Origin: Lachnospiraceae bacterium
GTDB taxonomy: Bacteria; Bacillota; Clostridia; Oscillospirales; Ruminococcaceae
Assembly: GCA_023664705.1 (NCBI GenBank)
Contig: JAMPFE010000016.1
Location: 1-49,364, forward strand
DNA length: 49,364 nt
Reading direction: 5' to 3'
Position numbers and translations under genes: made by a program. The notes under the pieces were generated by a model. That model worked only from the letters and a program-made list of their open reading frames with translations. It searched no databases and was not told where the DNA came from. This document shows positions 40,854 to 49,141 of the stretch, piece after piece. How positions within the stretch are numbered: the first letter of the stretch is position 1; every line of letters begins with the position of its first letter.

Positions 40854-42156
40854 TCAATCCTCCTCTCCCGGCTGCGAACGGCAGATGTCGCGGTATATCG
40901 GGCAGCTCTCCCTCAATTCATCGTGAGTGCCGACCGCCGCGATCCCGCCGTTGTCCGGCACGATTATCTTGTCGGCGCGCCGGACGGACGCGATGCGCTG
41001 CGCCACGATTATCTTCGTGACGTTCGGACGGTATTTGTCGAGAGCCTCATACAGATCCGCCTCGGTCTTTAAATCCGGCGCGCTTGTGGCGTCGTCGAAG
41101 ATGAGTATCTCCGCGGGCTTAAGGACCGCCCTCGCAATGGAAACGCGCTGCTTCTGCCCGCCCGACAGGCTCATTCCGCGCTCCGCGACAACGGTATCGA
41201 AGCCCTCCGCCGCGGCGTCGATAAACTCCTCCGCCTGCGCGGTATTCGCTGCGGAGCGTATCGCCCGCTCGTCCGCGGAGGGGTCGCCCCACTTGATATT
41301 TTCGCCGACGGTCACGCTGAAAAGCTCGCTTTTCTGCAGCGCGACGGCTATCTTTTCCCGCAAAGCCCTTTGGTCGTATTCGCGCACGTCCGTGCCGTCC
41401 ACCGGAACGCTCCCAGAAGTCGCGTCGTAAAAGCGCGGTATAAGGTCGACGAGAGTGGTTTTCCCGCAGCCCGTCGCGCCCATAACGGCAACAGTCTCTC
41501 CGCGCTCTATTTTCAAACTGATATTTTTCAAAACGGTCCTTCCGCACGAGCTCGGATAAGCGAACGTCACATTTTTAAACTCGACGCGCCCCCGCCGACC
41601 CGAAACGAGCCCGCAAGCAGTATCAGCGCGATAACGATATACATCAGCGCGTTTATCACGGGGTTCATAAACGCGAATATCGTCAGCACCCTCAGCTGCG
41701 TTTTTATCAGCTCTCCGTTCGCCTTCCCGAAGCGCGCCTTTTCGTATATCTCGCGGACGCACGCTTTAATGACGCGTATCCCCGAAATATCCTCCTGCAT
41801 TATCGAGTTTATGGTATCCGGCTGATTTTGCAGCCTCGAGAACAGCGGGCTCGCCTTTGCCAGACAGAACGCCATGATCCCCGCCGCAAACGGGAGTAAC
41901 TCTCGTCACGACCGAGCCCGTGCCGAGCCCGTCAAGCTGCGGAAACGAAAGCGCCATAATTCTCCGAAAGCAGTCCTTGCGCATTTCGTTGCCGATATTC
42001 TGCGACGAGATATGCACGAACACGTTGTTCATCGAGCCGCATAAGCACCCGAACAGCGCCGGCAGTATCATCTTCAGACCGACGCTCCATATCGCCGACC
42101 ATAAACAGCGCGGCAATGACCGCAAACGGCAGATACCTTTTTACATATTTCCACAT
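40854..42156 (-). pseudogene. Partner ABC exporter half, destroyed by three internal deletions
   Basis: From the start at 42156 (MWKYVKRYLPFAVIAALFMV, RBS GAGGAACGGA) the protein can be followed in four pieces in different frames. MVGD is joined to WSVGLKMILPALFG (about 42090), GTGSVVTRVT to FAAGIMAFCLAKAS (about 41900), and LLAGSFRVGGGA to VEFKNVTFAYP (about 41580). At each joint roughly 30 to 100 residues expected in this family are absent and the frame changes. The ATPase end is otherwise complete: Walker A MGATGCGKTT, C-loop MSLSGGQKQR, Walker B ILIFDDATS. Intact length would be about 580. The MATE gene lies 14 bases upstream and the intact half directly downstream. Confidence 0.88.
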
Positions 42157-42169
42157 TTTCCGTTCCTCA

Positions 42170-43546
42170 TTATTCGGTGAATTTCAAGTTCTTCTTAACC
42201 GATATTTTCCTCCAAAGCGCCACGGCGGCCGCCGCCGTCAGCAGCTCCGCTATCGGAAAAACCGCCCACATAAGCCAACCCGCCTGCGCGTCTGCTTTCG
42301 CAATCTGCGCGAAAACCAGAGCGAACGGGAACACGAACAGAAGCTGCCTGAACACCGAAATCAAAAGCGAGCCTACCCCGCTGCCGACAGCCTGAAAAAC
42401 GCCCTGAAACGCGATGTTCACTCCCGCGAAAACCAAGCTTATCGAGATAATGCGCATCGCGCTTATGCAGAGCTCCCGCGTCTCTCCCGAAAGGTCGAAT
42501 ATCCCGGAAAACGGCTCGGCAAAGACCTCCAGAGCAATAAGCCCGACAAGCATTATCACGGCGGTGTAAAGCTGCCCGAACCTCACGCAGTCCTTTATCC
42601 GCCTGCCGTCCCTCATACCGTAGCTGAACGCGGTTATCGGAGTGATCGCGTCGCGCATGCCGAACGCCGCGAACAGCAAAAACTGCTGTATTTTGTAGTA
42701 CAGCCCGTAAGCCGTGACCATATTTTCGCTCACGTCCTTGAGTATCAGGTTCATTCCGTAGGTCATAACCGAAATCAGCGCCTGCGAAATGATAGCCGGC
42801 AAGCCCACGGAGTATATCATACCGACAGTCCCGAGCGACGGCTTGAAATGCCGAAGCCTTATCCGCACCGCCTTGTTGAACCTCAAATGGAAAATAAGCG
42901 CCGCCGCAAAGGAAACGACCTGCCCTATAACCGTCGCGTAAGCTGCGCCCTTAACGCCCATTTCGGGCAGCCCGAGCCAACCGTATATCAAAATCGGGTC
43001 AAGGACGATGTTCGTTACCGCGCCGAGTATCTGCGCTATCGTCGAGCAAAGCGAGTGTCCCGCCGCCTGCAGTACCTTCTCGAACACCGCGAACATCGAC
43101 ATACCGAACGAAAACACGCAGCAAATGCGCAGATAATCCGTTCCCACAGCCGAAACCACGGGGTTGTCGGTCTGCGAGTTTATGTAAGCGCCCGCGCCCA
43201 GCAGCCCGAAGCTCAAGAACACCGCGTAGATAACCGCCCCGAGCAGCACCGCGTTTCCCGCGGTCTTGCCGGTAAGCTCCTCGTCCTTTTGCCCGAGGCT
43301 TCTCGCGATAAGGACGTTCGCCCCCACGCCCGTTCCTATCCCGACCGCCACCATCAGCACCTGCAGCGGAAAAGCCAGCGTAAGCGCGTTCAGCGCGTCC
43401 TCGCCGCCCGTCGGCATATTTGAGACAAACGCGCTGTCCACGATATTGTAGACCGCCTGCAAAACCATCGACACTATCATCGGCAAGCCCATTGAAAGCA
43501 TCAGCCGTCCGACGGGCGCCGCCATTTTCTCGTTTTTCAAATTCAT
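42170..43546 (-). CDS. MATE family efflux pump
   Basis: A 458-residue protein with about 12 transmembrane helices in two homologous halves. The MATE-typical start is GLPMIVSMVLQAVYNIVDSA, and IGTGVGANVLIARSLGQKD marks helix 2-3; the C-lobe repeats it as GLPAIISQALISVMTYGMN. It would export cationic drugs or metabolites using Na+ or H+. The start is taken at 43546 because the GGGGGG site then has eight-base spacing. It leads an operon with the broken and intact ABC halves. Its leader contains a terminator-like hairpin. Confidence 0.9.
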   Translation of the reverse strand: MNLKNEKMAAPVGRLMLSMGLPMIVSMVLQAVYNIVDSAFVSNMPTGGEDALNALTLAFPLQVLMVAVGIGTGVGANVLIARSLGQKDEELTGKTAGNAVLLGAVIYAVFLSFGLLGAGAYINSQTDNPVVSAVGTDYLRICCVFSFGMSMFAVFEKVLQAAGHSLCSTIAQILGAVTNIVLDPILIYGWLGLPEMGVKGAAYATVIGQVVSFAAALIFHLRFNKAVRIRLRHFKPSLGTVGMIYSVGLPAIISQALISVMTYGMNLILKDVSENMVTAYGLYYKIQQFLLFAAFGMRDAITPITAFSYGMRDGRRIKDCVRFGQLYTAVIMLVGLIALEVFAEPFSGIFDLSGETRELCISAMRIISISLVFAGVNIAFQGVFQAVGSGVGSLLISVFRQLLFVFPFALVFAQIAKADAQAGWLMWAVFPIAELLTAAAAVALWRKISVKKNLKFTE

Positions 43547-43566
43547 TGTCATAACCCCCCAAAAAC

Positions 43567-43611
43567 AAAAAAAGTGCAGCTTACCGATCGGAATTACGCA
43601 GTAAGCTACAC
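43567..43611 (-). promoter_or_regulatory. Terminator/attenuator in the MATE leader
   Basis: On the minus strand GTGTAGCTTAC and GTAAGCTGCAC (43601-43611 with 43574-43584) form an 11-bp stem with one G-U pair, followed by T7. It lies between the MATE promoter and its start codon (27 bases upstream). It may also end leuA transcripts. Confidence 0.72.
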
Positions 43612-43622
43612 GTCTTAATATT

Positions 43623-43651
43623 ATTATAAGGAAAATAAAAAATATTGTCAA
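43623..43651 (-). promoter_or_regulatory. Sigma-A promoter of the MATE/ABC operon
   Basis: On the minus strand perfect TTGACA (43646-43651), 17-bp spacer, TATAAT (43623-43628). Transcription should start near 43616, upstream of the leader hairpin. Confidence 0.82.
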
Positions 43652-43712
43652 CGGCAGTTTTGCACAATTATTTTTTTTGAGACCGCGTATTTTTTTACTT
43701 AACCGTCAACCG

Positions 43713-45374
43713 TTACAAGAGTGCGGAGCTGTTTATAGCCGAGATAAGCGCCTTTATCGAGGAGTTGATTATATCCGTGTCGATGCCCACGCCCCAGCCG
43801 ACCGTGCCGCTCGGCAGCGTAATGCCGATATAGGAAGCCGCCTTGGACTTGGAGCTCTGCTCTATCGCGTGCTCCGTAAACGTCGAAATGGTGTAATCAA
43901 AGCCCAGCCCGTCCTTTACCGCGTTCGAGACCGCGTCGAGACGTCCGTTGCCCGCGCCCCTCAGAACGCGCTTTTCGCCGTTTATCTTCACAGTGACCTC
44001 GGTTGTTATCTGCTCGCCCTGCGTGTAGTGCGCCTCCGTGACCTCCAGCTTGGTCTTGAGGTTGACGTAGGTCTTTTCAAATATCTCGTAGACCTCCGCG
44101 GGCTTGAGCTCCTTGTGCGCCTTATCGGAAACGCGCTTTACGGTGTAGCCGAAATGCTCCCTCATCTTCGGCGGCATAATAATGCCGTAGTTCTGCTCCA
44201 TAAGGTAGCCTATGCCGCCCTTTCCCGACTGCGAGTTTATGCGGATAACGTCCCCCTCGTATTCCCGCCCGAGGTCGTGCGGATCGACGGGGATATACGG
44301 CACGTTCCAGTGGTCGGGGTCTTTTTCCTCGCGCCACTTCATGCCCTTCGCGATAGCGTCCTGATGCGACCCCGAAAACGCCGCGAACACCAGCTGCCCG
44401 CTGTACGGCATACGCTCGTAAACGCGCATTCTCGTAAGCCGCTCGTAGACTTCCGTAAGCTCTGGAAGATTTGTAAGGTCGAGATTGGGCTCCACGCCGT
44501 GCGTGTACATATTCAGCGCCAGCGTGATTATATCGACGTTTCCCGTGCGCTCGCCGTTTCCGAAAAGCGTGCCCTCAACTCTGTCCGCGCCCGCCAGCAA
44601 GCCCATTTCCGTATCGGCAACGGCGCAGCCCCTGTCGTTGTGCGGGTGCAACGACACGATGATATTTTCGCGGTCGTGCAGCTCCTTGCACATATATTCT
44701 ATCTGCTGCGCGTAAACGTGCGACATGCTCTCCGCCACGGTCACGGGCAGATTGATGATGACCTTGTTGTCGGCGGTCGGCTTCCAGATGTCGATAACGG
44801 CGTTGCAGATCTCCGCGGCGAATTCGGGCTCGGTGCCCGTAAAGCTCTCGGGCGAGTACTCAAATCGGAAATTCCCCTCGGTGTTCGCCTTGTATTCGTT
44901 CATCAGCTTCGCGCCGCTCGCCGCTATCTCGATAATCTCCTCCTTGCTCTTGCGGAAAACCTGCTCGCGCTGCGCCACGGAGGTGGAGTTGTACAAATGC
45001 ACTATCGCGTTCCTGCAGCCCTCCAGCGCCTCGAACGTCTTTTTGATGATGTGCTCGCGCGACTGCGTAAGCACCTGCACGGCAACATCGTCGGGGATCA
45101 GATCGCGCTCGATAAGCGCGCGGCAGAACTCGTATTCGGTGTCGCTCGCCGCGGGAAATCCTATCTCGATCTCCTTGAAGCCCACGTCAACCAGATATTT
45201 CCAGAACTCCAGCTTCTCCTCCAGACTCATCGGGATAATCAGCGCCTGATTGCCGTCGCGCAAATCGACGGAGCACCACACGGGCGGCTTGTCGACGTAT
45301 TCCCTTTTCGTCCAGTCGAGACAGGGATACGGCGGCATAAAATAACGTCTTTGATACTTGTCTGCAAATTTCAT
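43713..45374 (-). CDS. leuA: 2-isopropylmalate synthase
   Basis: A 553-residue enzyme that condenses 2-ketoisovalerate with acetyl-CoA in the first committed step of leucine synthesis. The DRE-TIM barrel shows VDLRDGNQAL (Arg39-Asp40), the HPHND metal site and GNGERTGNVDI. A C-terminal LeuA dimer/allosteric domain follows (TEVTVKINGEKRVLRGAGNG, DTDIINSSIKALISAINS). Length fits the longer LeuA2-type class. Start at 45374 after AGGAGG. It is controlled by a T-box leader upstream; no further leu/ilv genes are in the window. Confidence 0.95.
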   Translation of the reverse strand: MKFADKYQRRYFMPPYPCLDWTKREYVDKPPVWCSVDLRDGNQALIIPMSLEEKLEFWKYLVDVGFKEIEIGFPAASDTEYEFCRALIERDLIPDDVAVQVLTQSREHIIKKTFEALEGCRNAIVHLYNSTSVAQREQVFRKSKEEIIEIAASGAKLMNEYKANTEGNFRFEYSPESFTGTEPEFAAEICNAVIDIWKPTADNKVIINLPVTVAESMSHVYAQQIEYMCKELHDRENIIVSLHPHNDRGCAVADTEMGLLAGADRVEGTLFGNGERTGNVDIITLALNMYTHGVEPNLDLTNLPELTEVYERLTRMRVYERMPYSGQLVFAAFSGSHQDAIAKGMKWREEKDPDHWNVPYIPVDPHDLGREYEGDVIRINSQSGKGGIGYLMEQNYGIIMPPKMREHFGYTVKRVSDKAHKELKPAEVYEIFEKTYVNLKTKLEVTEAHYTQGEQITTEVTVKINGEKRVLRGAGNGRLDAVSNAVKDGLGFDYTISTFTEHAIEQSSKSKAASYIGITLPSGTVGWGVGIDTDIINSSIKALISAINSSALL

Positions 45375-45421
45375 TGTTGTTTCCTCCTGTTGAAAATAGG
45401 TTCGGGGGCGTTCAAGGCAAC

Positions 45422-45708
45422 AAAAAAGCCTCATCTGCCGCCCGTTAAGGCGAGAGATGAAGCTTAAACACTCCATGGTACCACTCTCGTTGACAACGCC
45501 TTACGGCGTCGCCCGCTCATATGCGTCAAGCAACGCACTTCTCTGTAACGGGAGAACCCGAAGCAAATTACTCAGCGCAAAAGCGCCGTTCATTCACCCT
45601 GCTCGGGGAGGAGCTGTATCCGCAGCGCAATGCCGCCTCGCACCAAACGGCGGCTCTCTGAAAACGCGGTTTACGGACTTTTTTCCCTTCAACGCATTTA
45701 AAATATTA
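45422..45708 (-). promoter_or_regulatory. T-box riboswitch of leuA
   Basis: The minus-strand leader of about 290 bases ends in the T-box core GAGTGGTACCATGG (around 45473-45489) and a terminator, GCTTCATCTCTCGCC paired with GGCGGCAGATGAGGC around a TTAA loop, then T6. Upstream lie Stem I-like hairpins with AGAGAG and GGTGCGA. CTC (leucine) triplets occur at 45608-45613 and are the likely specifier, which I cannot fix by structure alone. Uncharged tRNA-Leu should favour the antiterminator and leuA expression. Confidence 0.9.
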
Positions 45709-45715
45709 CAGATAT

Positions 45716-45744
45716 ATTATATCACGTTTCTCCCTATTTGTCAA
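45716..45744 (-). promoter_or_regulatory. Sigma-A promoter of the leuA T-box transcript
   Basis: On the minus strand TTGACA (45739-45744), 17-bp spacer, TATAAT (45716-45721). Confidence 0.88.
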
Positions 45745-45781
45745 GGGGATTTCTTAAGATTTTCCCGCAAATATGATATTT

Positions 45782-46879
45782 TTATGATATTTTGTTTCTC
45801 GGCAGCGTCACGGTAAAGACAATGCGCTCGTTTTCGCTTTCTGCGGCGATAGTCCCCCCGTGCAGCGCGACGATCTCCTTTGCTATCGCGAGCCCCAGCC
45901 CCGCGCCGCCCGTTCCCGTGGAGCGCGCGCTGTCGAGACGGAAGAACTGCTCGAAAATGCGGTCGAGCTTCTCCCTCGGAACGGTCGCCCCGCGGTTCGC
46001 GACGGAAACGGTCACGGCGCCGCTCTCCGCGGTCATCGCAAGCGTAATCTCGCTGTCGGGATAGCTGTAATTCACCGCGTTCCGGAACAGATTGTCAAAC
46101 ACCCTCGCAAGCTTGTCGGGGTCGCAGACAAGCTCCGTGTCGGGCTGTATCTCGGCGCGGCAGGAGAGGTTCTTTTCCGCGAACACGGGATAAAATTCGC
46201 TCACGGTCTGCTCCAGCATACGGCTGAAGTTTATCGTCTGCGTTTCCAGCGTAAGCGTCGTCAGGCTGAACCGCGTGATGTCGAAAAACTCGTTTATCAG
46301 CTGCTCCAGCCGCTCCGCCTTGTCAAGCGCAATGCCCGTGTACCGCGCCCGCGCCTCCGGGGAAATTTCGGGCTCGTCCCGCAGCAGCGTAAGATAGCCT
46401 ATAACGCTCGTCAGCGGCGTTTTCAGGTCGTGCGCAAGATAGACTATAAGGTCGTTTTTGCGCTTTTCCGCCTCGCGGGCAAGCTCCGCGTTCCGCAGGG
46501 CGCGCTCCCGCGCGATGTTCAGCTCGTACTGTATCTCGTACAGCGCCTTGCTGAGCGTTATCTCCTCCTCGCTCGGCGAGGTCAGCAGCTTTGCCGCCGC
46601 GGCTATCTCCCCGAGGTAGTTCACAAGCGGTCTGATAACGACAAAATAGGCAATGCACAGCCAGCCTATGAACATTATCGCCGCGCAGAACTCGACAAGA
46701 TTTTCGCGGATAAAGTCCAGAATTTGATACAGCGGGTCGTCGGCATACCAGATTTGCAGCTTGCATATCAGGTAACAGCCCCCCACGATCCCCAGCAGCG
46801 CCGCCGAAAAGCCCGCGACCGCCAGACCGTACCGCATGATCACGCGCCTTTTGATAGCGCCGTGTTCGGCTTTTTTCAT
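45782..46879 (-). CDS. VanS-like sensor histidine kinase
   Basis: A 365-residue membrane kinase with transmembrane helices near 17-39 and 64-84 around a short outside loop, a HAMP-like linker, and the H-box YLAHDLKTPLTSVIGYL (His150). The N-box FDNLFRNAVNYS and glycine box GGAGLGLAIAKEIVALHGG follow. The phrase DKAERLEQLINEFFDITRFS and the ATPase are strongly like VanS of vancomycin-resistance operons. The start overlaps the regulator's stop (ATGA). The short loop predicts sensing within the membrane or through a small ligand. No resistance genes are nearby, so I avoid the name vanS. Confidence 0.88.
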   Translation of the reverse strand: MKKAEHGAIKRRVIMRYGLAVAGFSAALLGIVGGCYLICKLQIWYADDPLYQILDFIRENLVEFCAAIMFIGWLCIAYFVVIRPLVNYLGEIAAAAKLLTSPSEEEITLSKALYEIQYELNIARERALRNAELAREAEKRKNDLIVYLAHDLKTPLTSVIGYLTLLRDEPEISPEARARYTGIALDKAERLEQLINEFFDITRFSLTTLTLETQTINFSRMLEQTVSEFYPVFAEKNLSCRAEIQPDTELVCDPDKLARVFDNLFRNAVNYSYPDSEITLAMTAESGAVTVSVANRGATVPREKLDRIFEQFFRLDSARSTGTGGAGLGLAIAKEIVALHGGTIAAESENERIVFTVTLPRNKIS

Positions 46880-47586
46880 TTCCGCGCACCCCCGTCGTCG
46901 ATAGTGTAGCCCACGCCCCACACCGTCCTTATGTAGCGCGGGCGGCGCGGCGGCTCGCCGAGCTTTTCCCGCAGACGGGCAATGTGCGCCATCACGGTAT
47001 TCGAGCTGTCAAGGTACTTTTCGCCCCATACCGTCTCGAAAAGCTCCTCGCTCGAAACCACGCTCCCCCTGCGCGCGCATAAATGCCAGAGAATGCTGAA
47101 CTCTATCGGCGTTAGGATTATCTCCTTTCCGTTCAGCGTGCAGCGGTGCTCGTCCGAATTGATATACAGCCCCCGCACGTCTATCTCGTTCGCCTTGGAG
47201 CTCACGTCGCCGCTGTTGTAGCGCGTATAGCGCCGCAGCTGCGTTTTCACGCGCGCCACAAGCTCGGGCGGGCTGAACGGCTTGGTAATGTAGTCGTCCG
47301 CGCCGAGCATAAGCCCCGTTATCTTGTCGGTGTCCTCGACCTTCGCGGTAAGCATTATTATCGGGAACACAAAGCGCTCCCTCAGCCGCTGCACGAGCGT
47401 AAATCCGTCCACGTCGGGGAGCATCACGTCCAGTATCGCGAGCGAAAGCTCGCACGCGCCCGCATAGGATAGCGCGTCCGCGCCGTTGTAAAACTTGCGC
47501 ACGGAATAACCCTCGTTCTTCAGACAAACCTCCACCAGATCCGCTATCTCCTTTTCATCGTCAACGACCATTATCTTTTCGTTCAT
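46876..47586 (-). CDS. VanR-like response regulator
   Basis: A 236-residue OmpR/PhoB-type regulator: receiver with the acidic pair VVDDEKEIADLVEV, phospho-Asp53 (LAILDVMLPD), Thr in IIMLTAK and Lys in YITKPFSPPELVARVK. A winged-helix DNA-binding domain follows (LTPIEFSILWHLCARRGSVV and IRTVWGVGYTID). The SSEELFETVWGEKYLDSSNT part is close to VanR. It probably controls its own operon through the dyad over its promoter. RBS is the G-rich GGGGGG. Confidence 0.9.
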   Translation of the reverse strand: MNEKIMVVDDEKEIADLVEVCLKNEGYSVRKFYNGADALSYAGACELSLAILDVMLPDVDGFTLVQRLRERFVFPIIMLTAKVEDTDKITGLMLGADDYITKPFSPPELVARVKTQLRRYTRYNSGDVSSKANEIDVRGLYINSDEHRCTLNGKEIILTPIEFSILWHLCARRGSVVSSEELFETVWGEKYLDSSNTVMAHIARLREKLGEPPRRPRYIRTVWGVGYTIDDGGARK

Positions 47587-47597
47587 AATAACCCCCC

Positions 47598-47617
47598 TAT
47601 AGTACTAATATACTATA
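47598..47617. promoter_or_regulatory. Dyad overlapping the VanR-like promoter
   Basis: TATAGTA (47598-47604), 6-base spacer, TACTATA (47611-47617), a perfect inverted repeat over the -10 box and start of transcription. It is a candidate autoregulatory site. Confidence 0.55.
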
Positions 47618-47635
47618 AAAGGCGCTTTTTGTCAA
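47607..47635 (-). promoter_or_regulatory. Sigma-A promoter of the VanR/VanS-like pair
   Basis: On the minus strand TTGACA (47630-47635), 17-bp spacer, TATATT (47607-47612). Confidence 0.8.
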
Positions 47636-47684
47636 TACCGCCGCCTTTTCGGGCACTTGACAGAAAAACAAATTTATGGTAAAA

Positions 47685-47726
47685 TAAAAAGTTGACAGTT
47701 AAGGGATTATTCCTTAACTGTCAACT
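47685..47726 (-). terminator. Terminator of metY
   Basis: A perfect 15-bp stem AGTTGACAGTTAAGG/CCTTAACTGTCAACT (47690-47704 with 47712-47726), 7-base loop, followed on the minus strand by TTTTATTTTA. It ends five bases after the metY stop. Confidence 0.9.
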
Positions 47727-47731
47727 GTACA

Positions 47732-49021
47732 CTATACACTTTCAACTGATTTAAGCGCTTTGTCAAGCGCCTCTATAAGGTCGTCCGCGTTCTCAATGCC
47801 GACGGAGAGCCGCACTGTGTTCGGCTTTATGCCCTGCTCGGCAAGCTCGCTTTCGTTCAGCTGCGAGTGCGTCGTAGAGGCTGGGTGTATCACAAGCGAC
47901 TTCACGTCCGCGACGTTCGCCAGCAGCGAAAAAATCTCCAGGTTGTCGATAAACCTTTGCGCCTCGGCAGCCCCGCCCTTGACCTCAAACGTGAAAATAG
48001 AGCCTCCCCCGTTCGGGAAGTATTTCTTGTACAGCTCGTGCGTCGGCTCGCTCGGCAGCGACGGATGATGCACAGCCTCGACCTTGGGGTTCTTCGCGAG
48101 GTACTCCACTATCTTCAGCGCGTTTTGAACGTGCCTTTCCACGCGCAGCGAAAGCGTCTCCAGCCCCTGCAAAAAGATAAACGCGTGGAACGGCGAGAGC
48201 GTCGCGCCCGTGTCGCGCAGCAAAATCGCGCGGATATACGTCGCGAAAGCCGCCGCGCCGACCGCCTTCGAAAACGAAACGCCGTGATAAGAGGGGTTCG
48301 GCTCGGATATCCACGGGTACTTTCCGCTTGCCGCCCAGTCAAACTTCCCCCCGTCGACGATAACGCCGCCGATAGCCGTCCCGTGCCCGCCGATAAACTT
48401 GGTCGCTGAGTGCACCACAATATCCGCGCCGTACTCTATCGGGCGCACCAGATACGGCGTCGCGAACGTGCTGTCCACCACCAGCGGAATACCGTGCCTG
48501 TGCGCGACCTCCGCGACAGCCTCTATATCGGCAACGTTGGAGTTCGGGTTGCCGAGCGTCTCCACATACAGCGCCTTTGTCTTATCATCAATAGCCTTTT
48601 CAAATTCCTCCGGCTCGGGAGAAACGAACTTCGCCGTAATTCCGTATCTCGGCAGCGTATGCGCCAGCAGATTGTACGTCCCTCCGTAAATAGTCTCGGA
48701 AGCGACGATATTCTCCCCCGCGCCCGCAAGCGCCTCGATAACGTAGGTTATCGCCGCCGCGCCCGAAGCCGTCGCCAGAGCCGCCACGCCCCCCTCGAGC
48801 GCCGCAATGCGCTCCTCGAAAACGCTCTGCGTGGGGTTCGTCAAGCGCCCGTAGATGTTGCCCGCGTCCCTCAGCCCGAAGCGGTCGGCGGCGTGCTGCG
48901 AGTTATGAAACACAAAGCTCGTGCTCGCGTAAATGGGAACGGCGCGCGCGTCGGTCACGGGGTCTGGCTGCTCCTGCCCCGCGTGCACCTGCAAAGTCTC
49001 AAATCTGTATTTGTTTGCCAT
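47732..49021 (-). CDS. metY: O-acetylhomoserine sulfhydrylase
   Basis: A 429-residue PLP enzyme of the Cys/Met metabolism family that makes homocysteine from O-acetylhomoserine and sulfide. It begins FETLQVHAGQEQPDPVTDAR, then VPIYASTSFVFHNSQHAA, IYGRLTNPTQSVFEERIAALEGG, and the Schiff-base site VHSATKFIGGHGT (Lys208). Length and the SFVFHNSQHAADRF stretch are of MetY rather than MetB/MetC. RBS AGGAAG. The leader is only about 45 bases and shows no SAM riboswitch or T-box. It is a single-gene unit. Confidence 0.94.
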   Translation of the reverse strand: MANKYRFETLQVHAGQEQPDPVTDARAVPIYASTSFVFHNSQHAADRFGLRDAGNIYGRLTNPTQSVFEERIAALEGGVAALATASGAAAITYVIEALAGAGENIVASETIYGGTYNLLAHTLPRYGITAKFVSPEPEEFEKAIDDKTKALYVETLGNPNSNVADIEAVAEVAHRHGIPLVVDSTFATPYLVRPIEYGADIVVHSATKFIGGHGTAIGGVIVDGGKFDWAASGKYPWISEPNPSYHGVSFSKAVGAAAFATYIRAILLRDTGATLSPFHAFIFLQGLETLSLRVERHVQNALKIVEYLAKNPKVEAVHHPSLPSEPTHELYKKYFPNGGGSIFTFEVKGGAAEAQRFIDNLEIFSLLANVADVKSLVIHPASTTHSQLNESELAEQGIKPNTVRLSVGIENADDLIEALDKALKSVESV

Positions 49022-49076
49022 ACTAATTACTTCCTTTCATCGTCAACGGCTTTAAAGCCCTTTTCTTTCTATATCA

Positions 49077-49105
49077 AGTATATCACATTACTATGTATTT
49101 GTCAA
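49077..49105 (-). promoter_or_regulatory. Sigma-A promoter of metY
   Basis: On the minus strand TTGACA (49100-49105), 17-bp spacer, TATACT (49077-49082). Confidence 0.83.
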
Positions 49106-49141
49106 ATTCATATATTTTATGGATGGCTATAAATTTTATCA

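Noticed and set aside
39103..40926. A 600-codon open frame opposite the intact ABC exporter
   Set aside because: Antisense shadow of a GC-rich gene; the product is Arg/His-rich and without any domain, while the minus strand carries all ABC motifs.
43677..45467. A 596-codon open frame opposite leuA
   Set aside because: Same reason: mirror of the LeuA frame, no RBS, no recognisable domain.
45782..47586. Vancomycin-resistance operon
   Set aside because: Only the regulator and sensor are present; no ligase, dehydrogenase or dipeptidase genes follow or precede.
49022..49076. SAM riboswitch or T-box ahead of metY
   Set aside because: The leader is about 45-50 bases, too short for either; no T-box core or SAM-I stems are visible.
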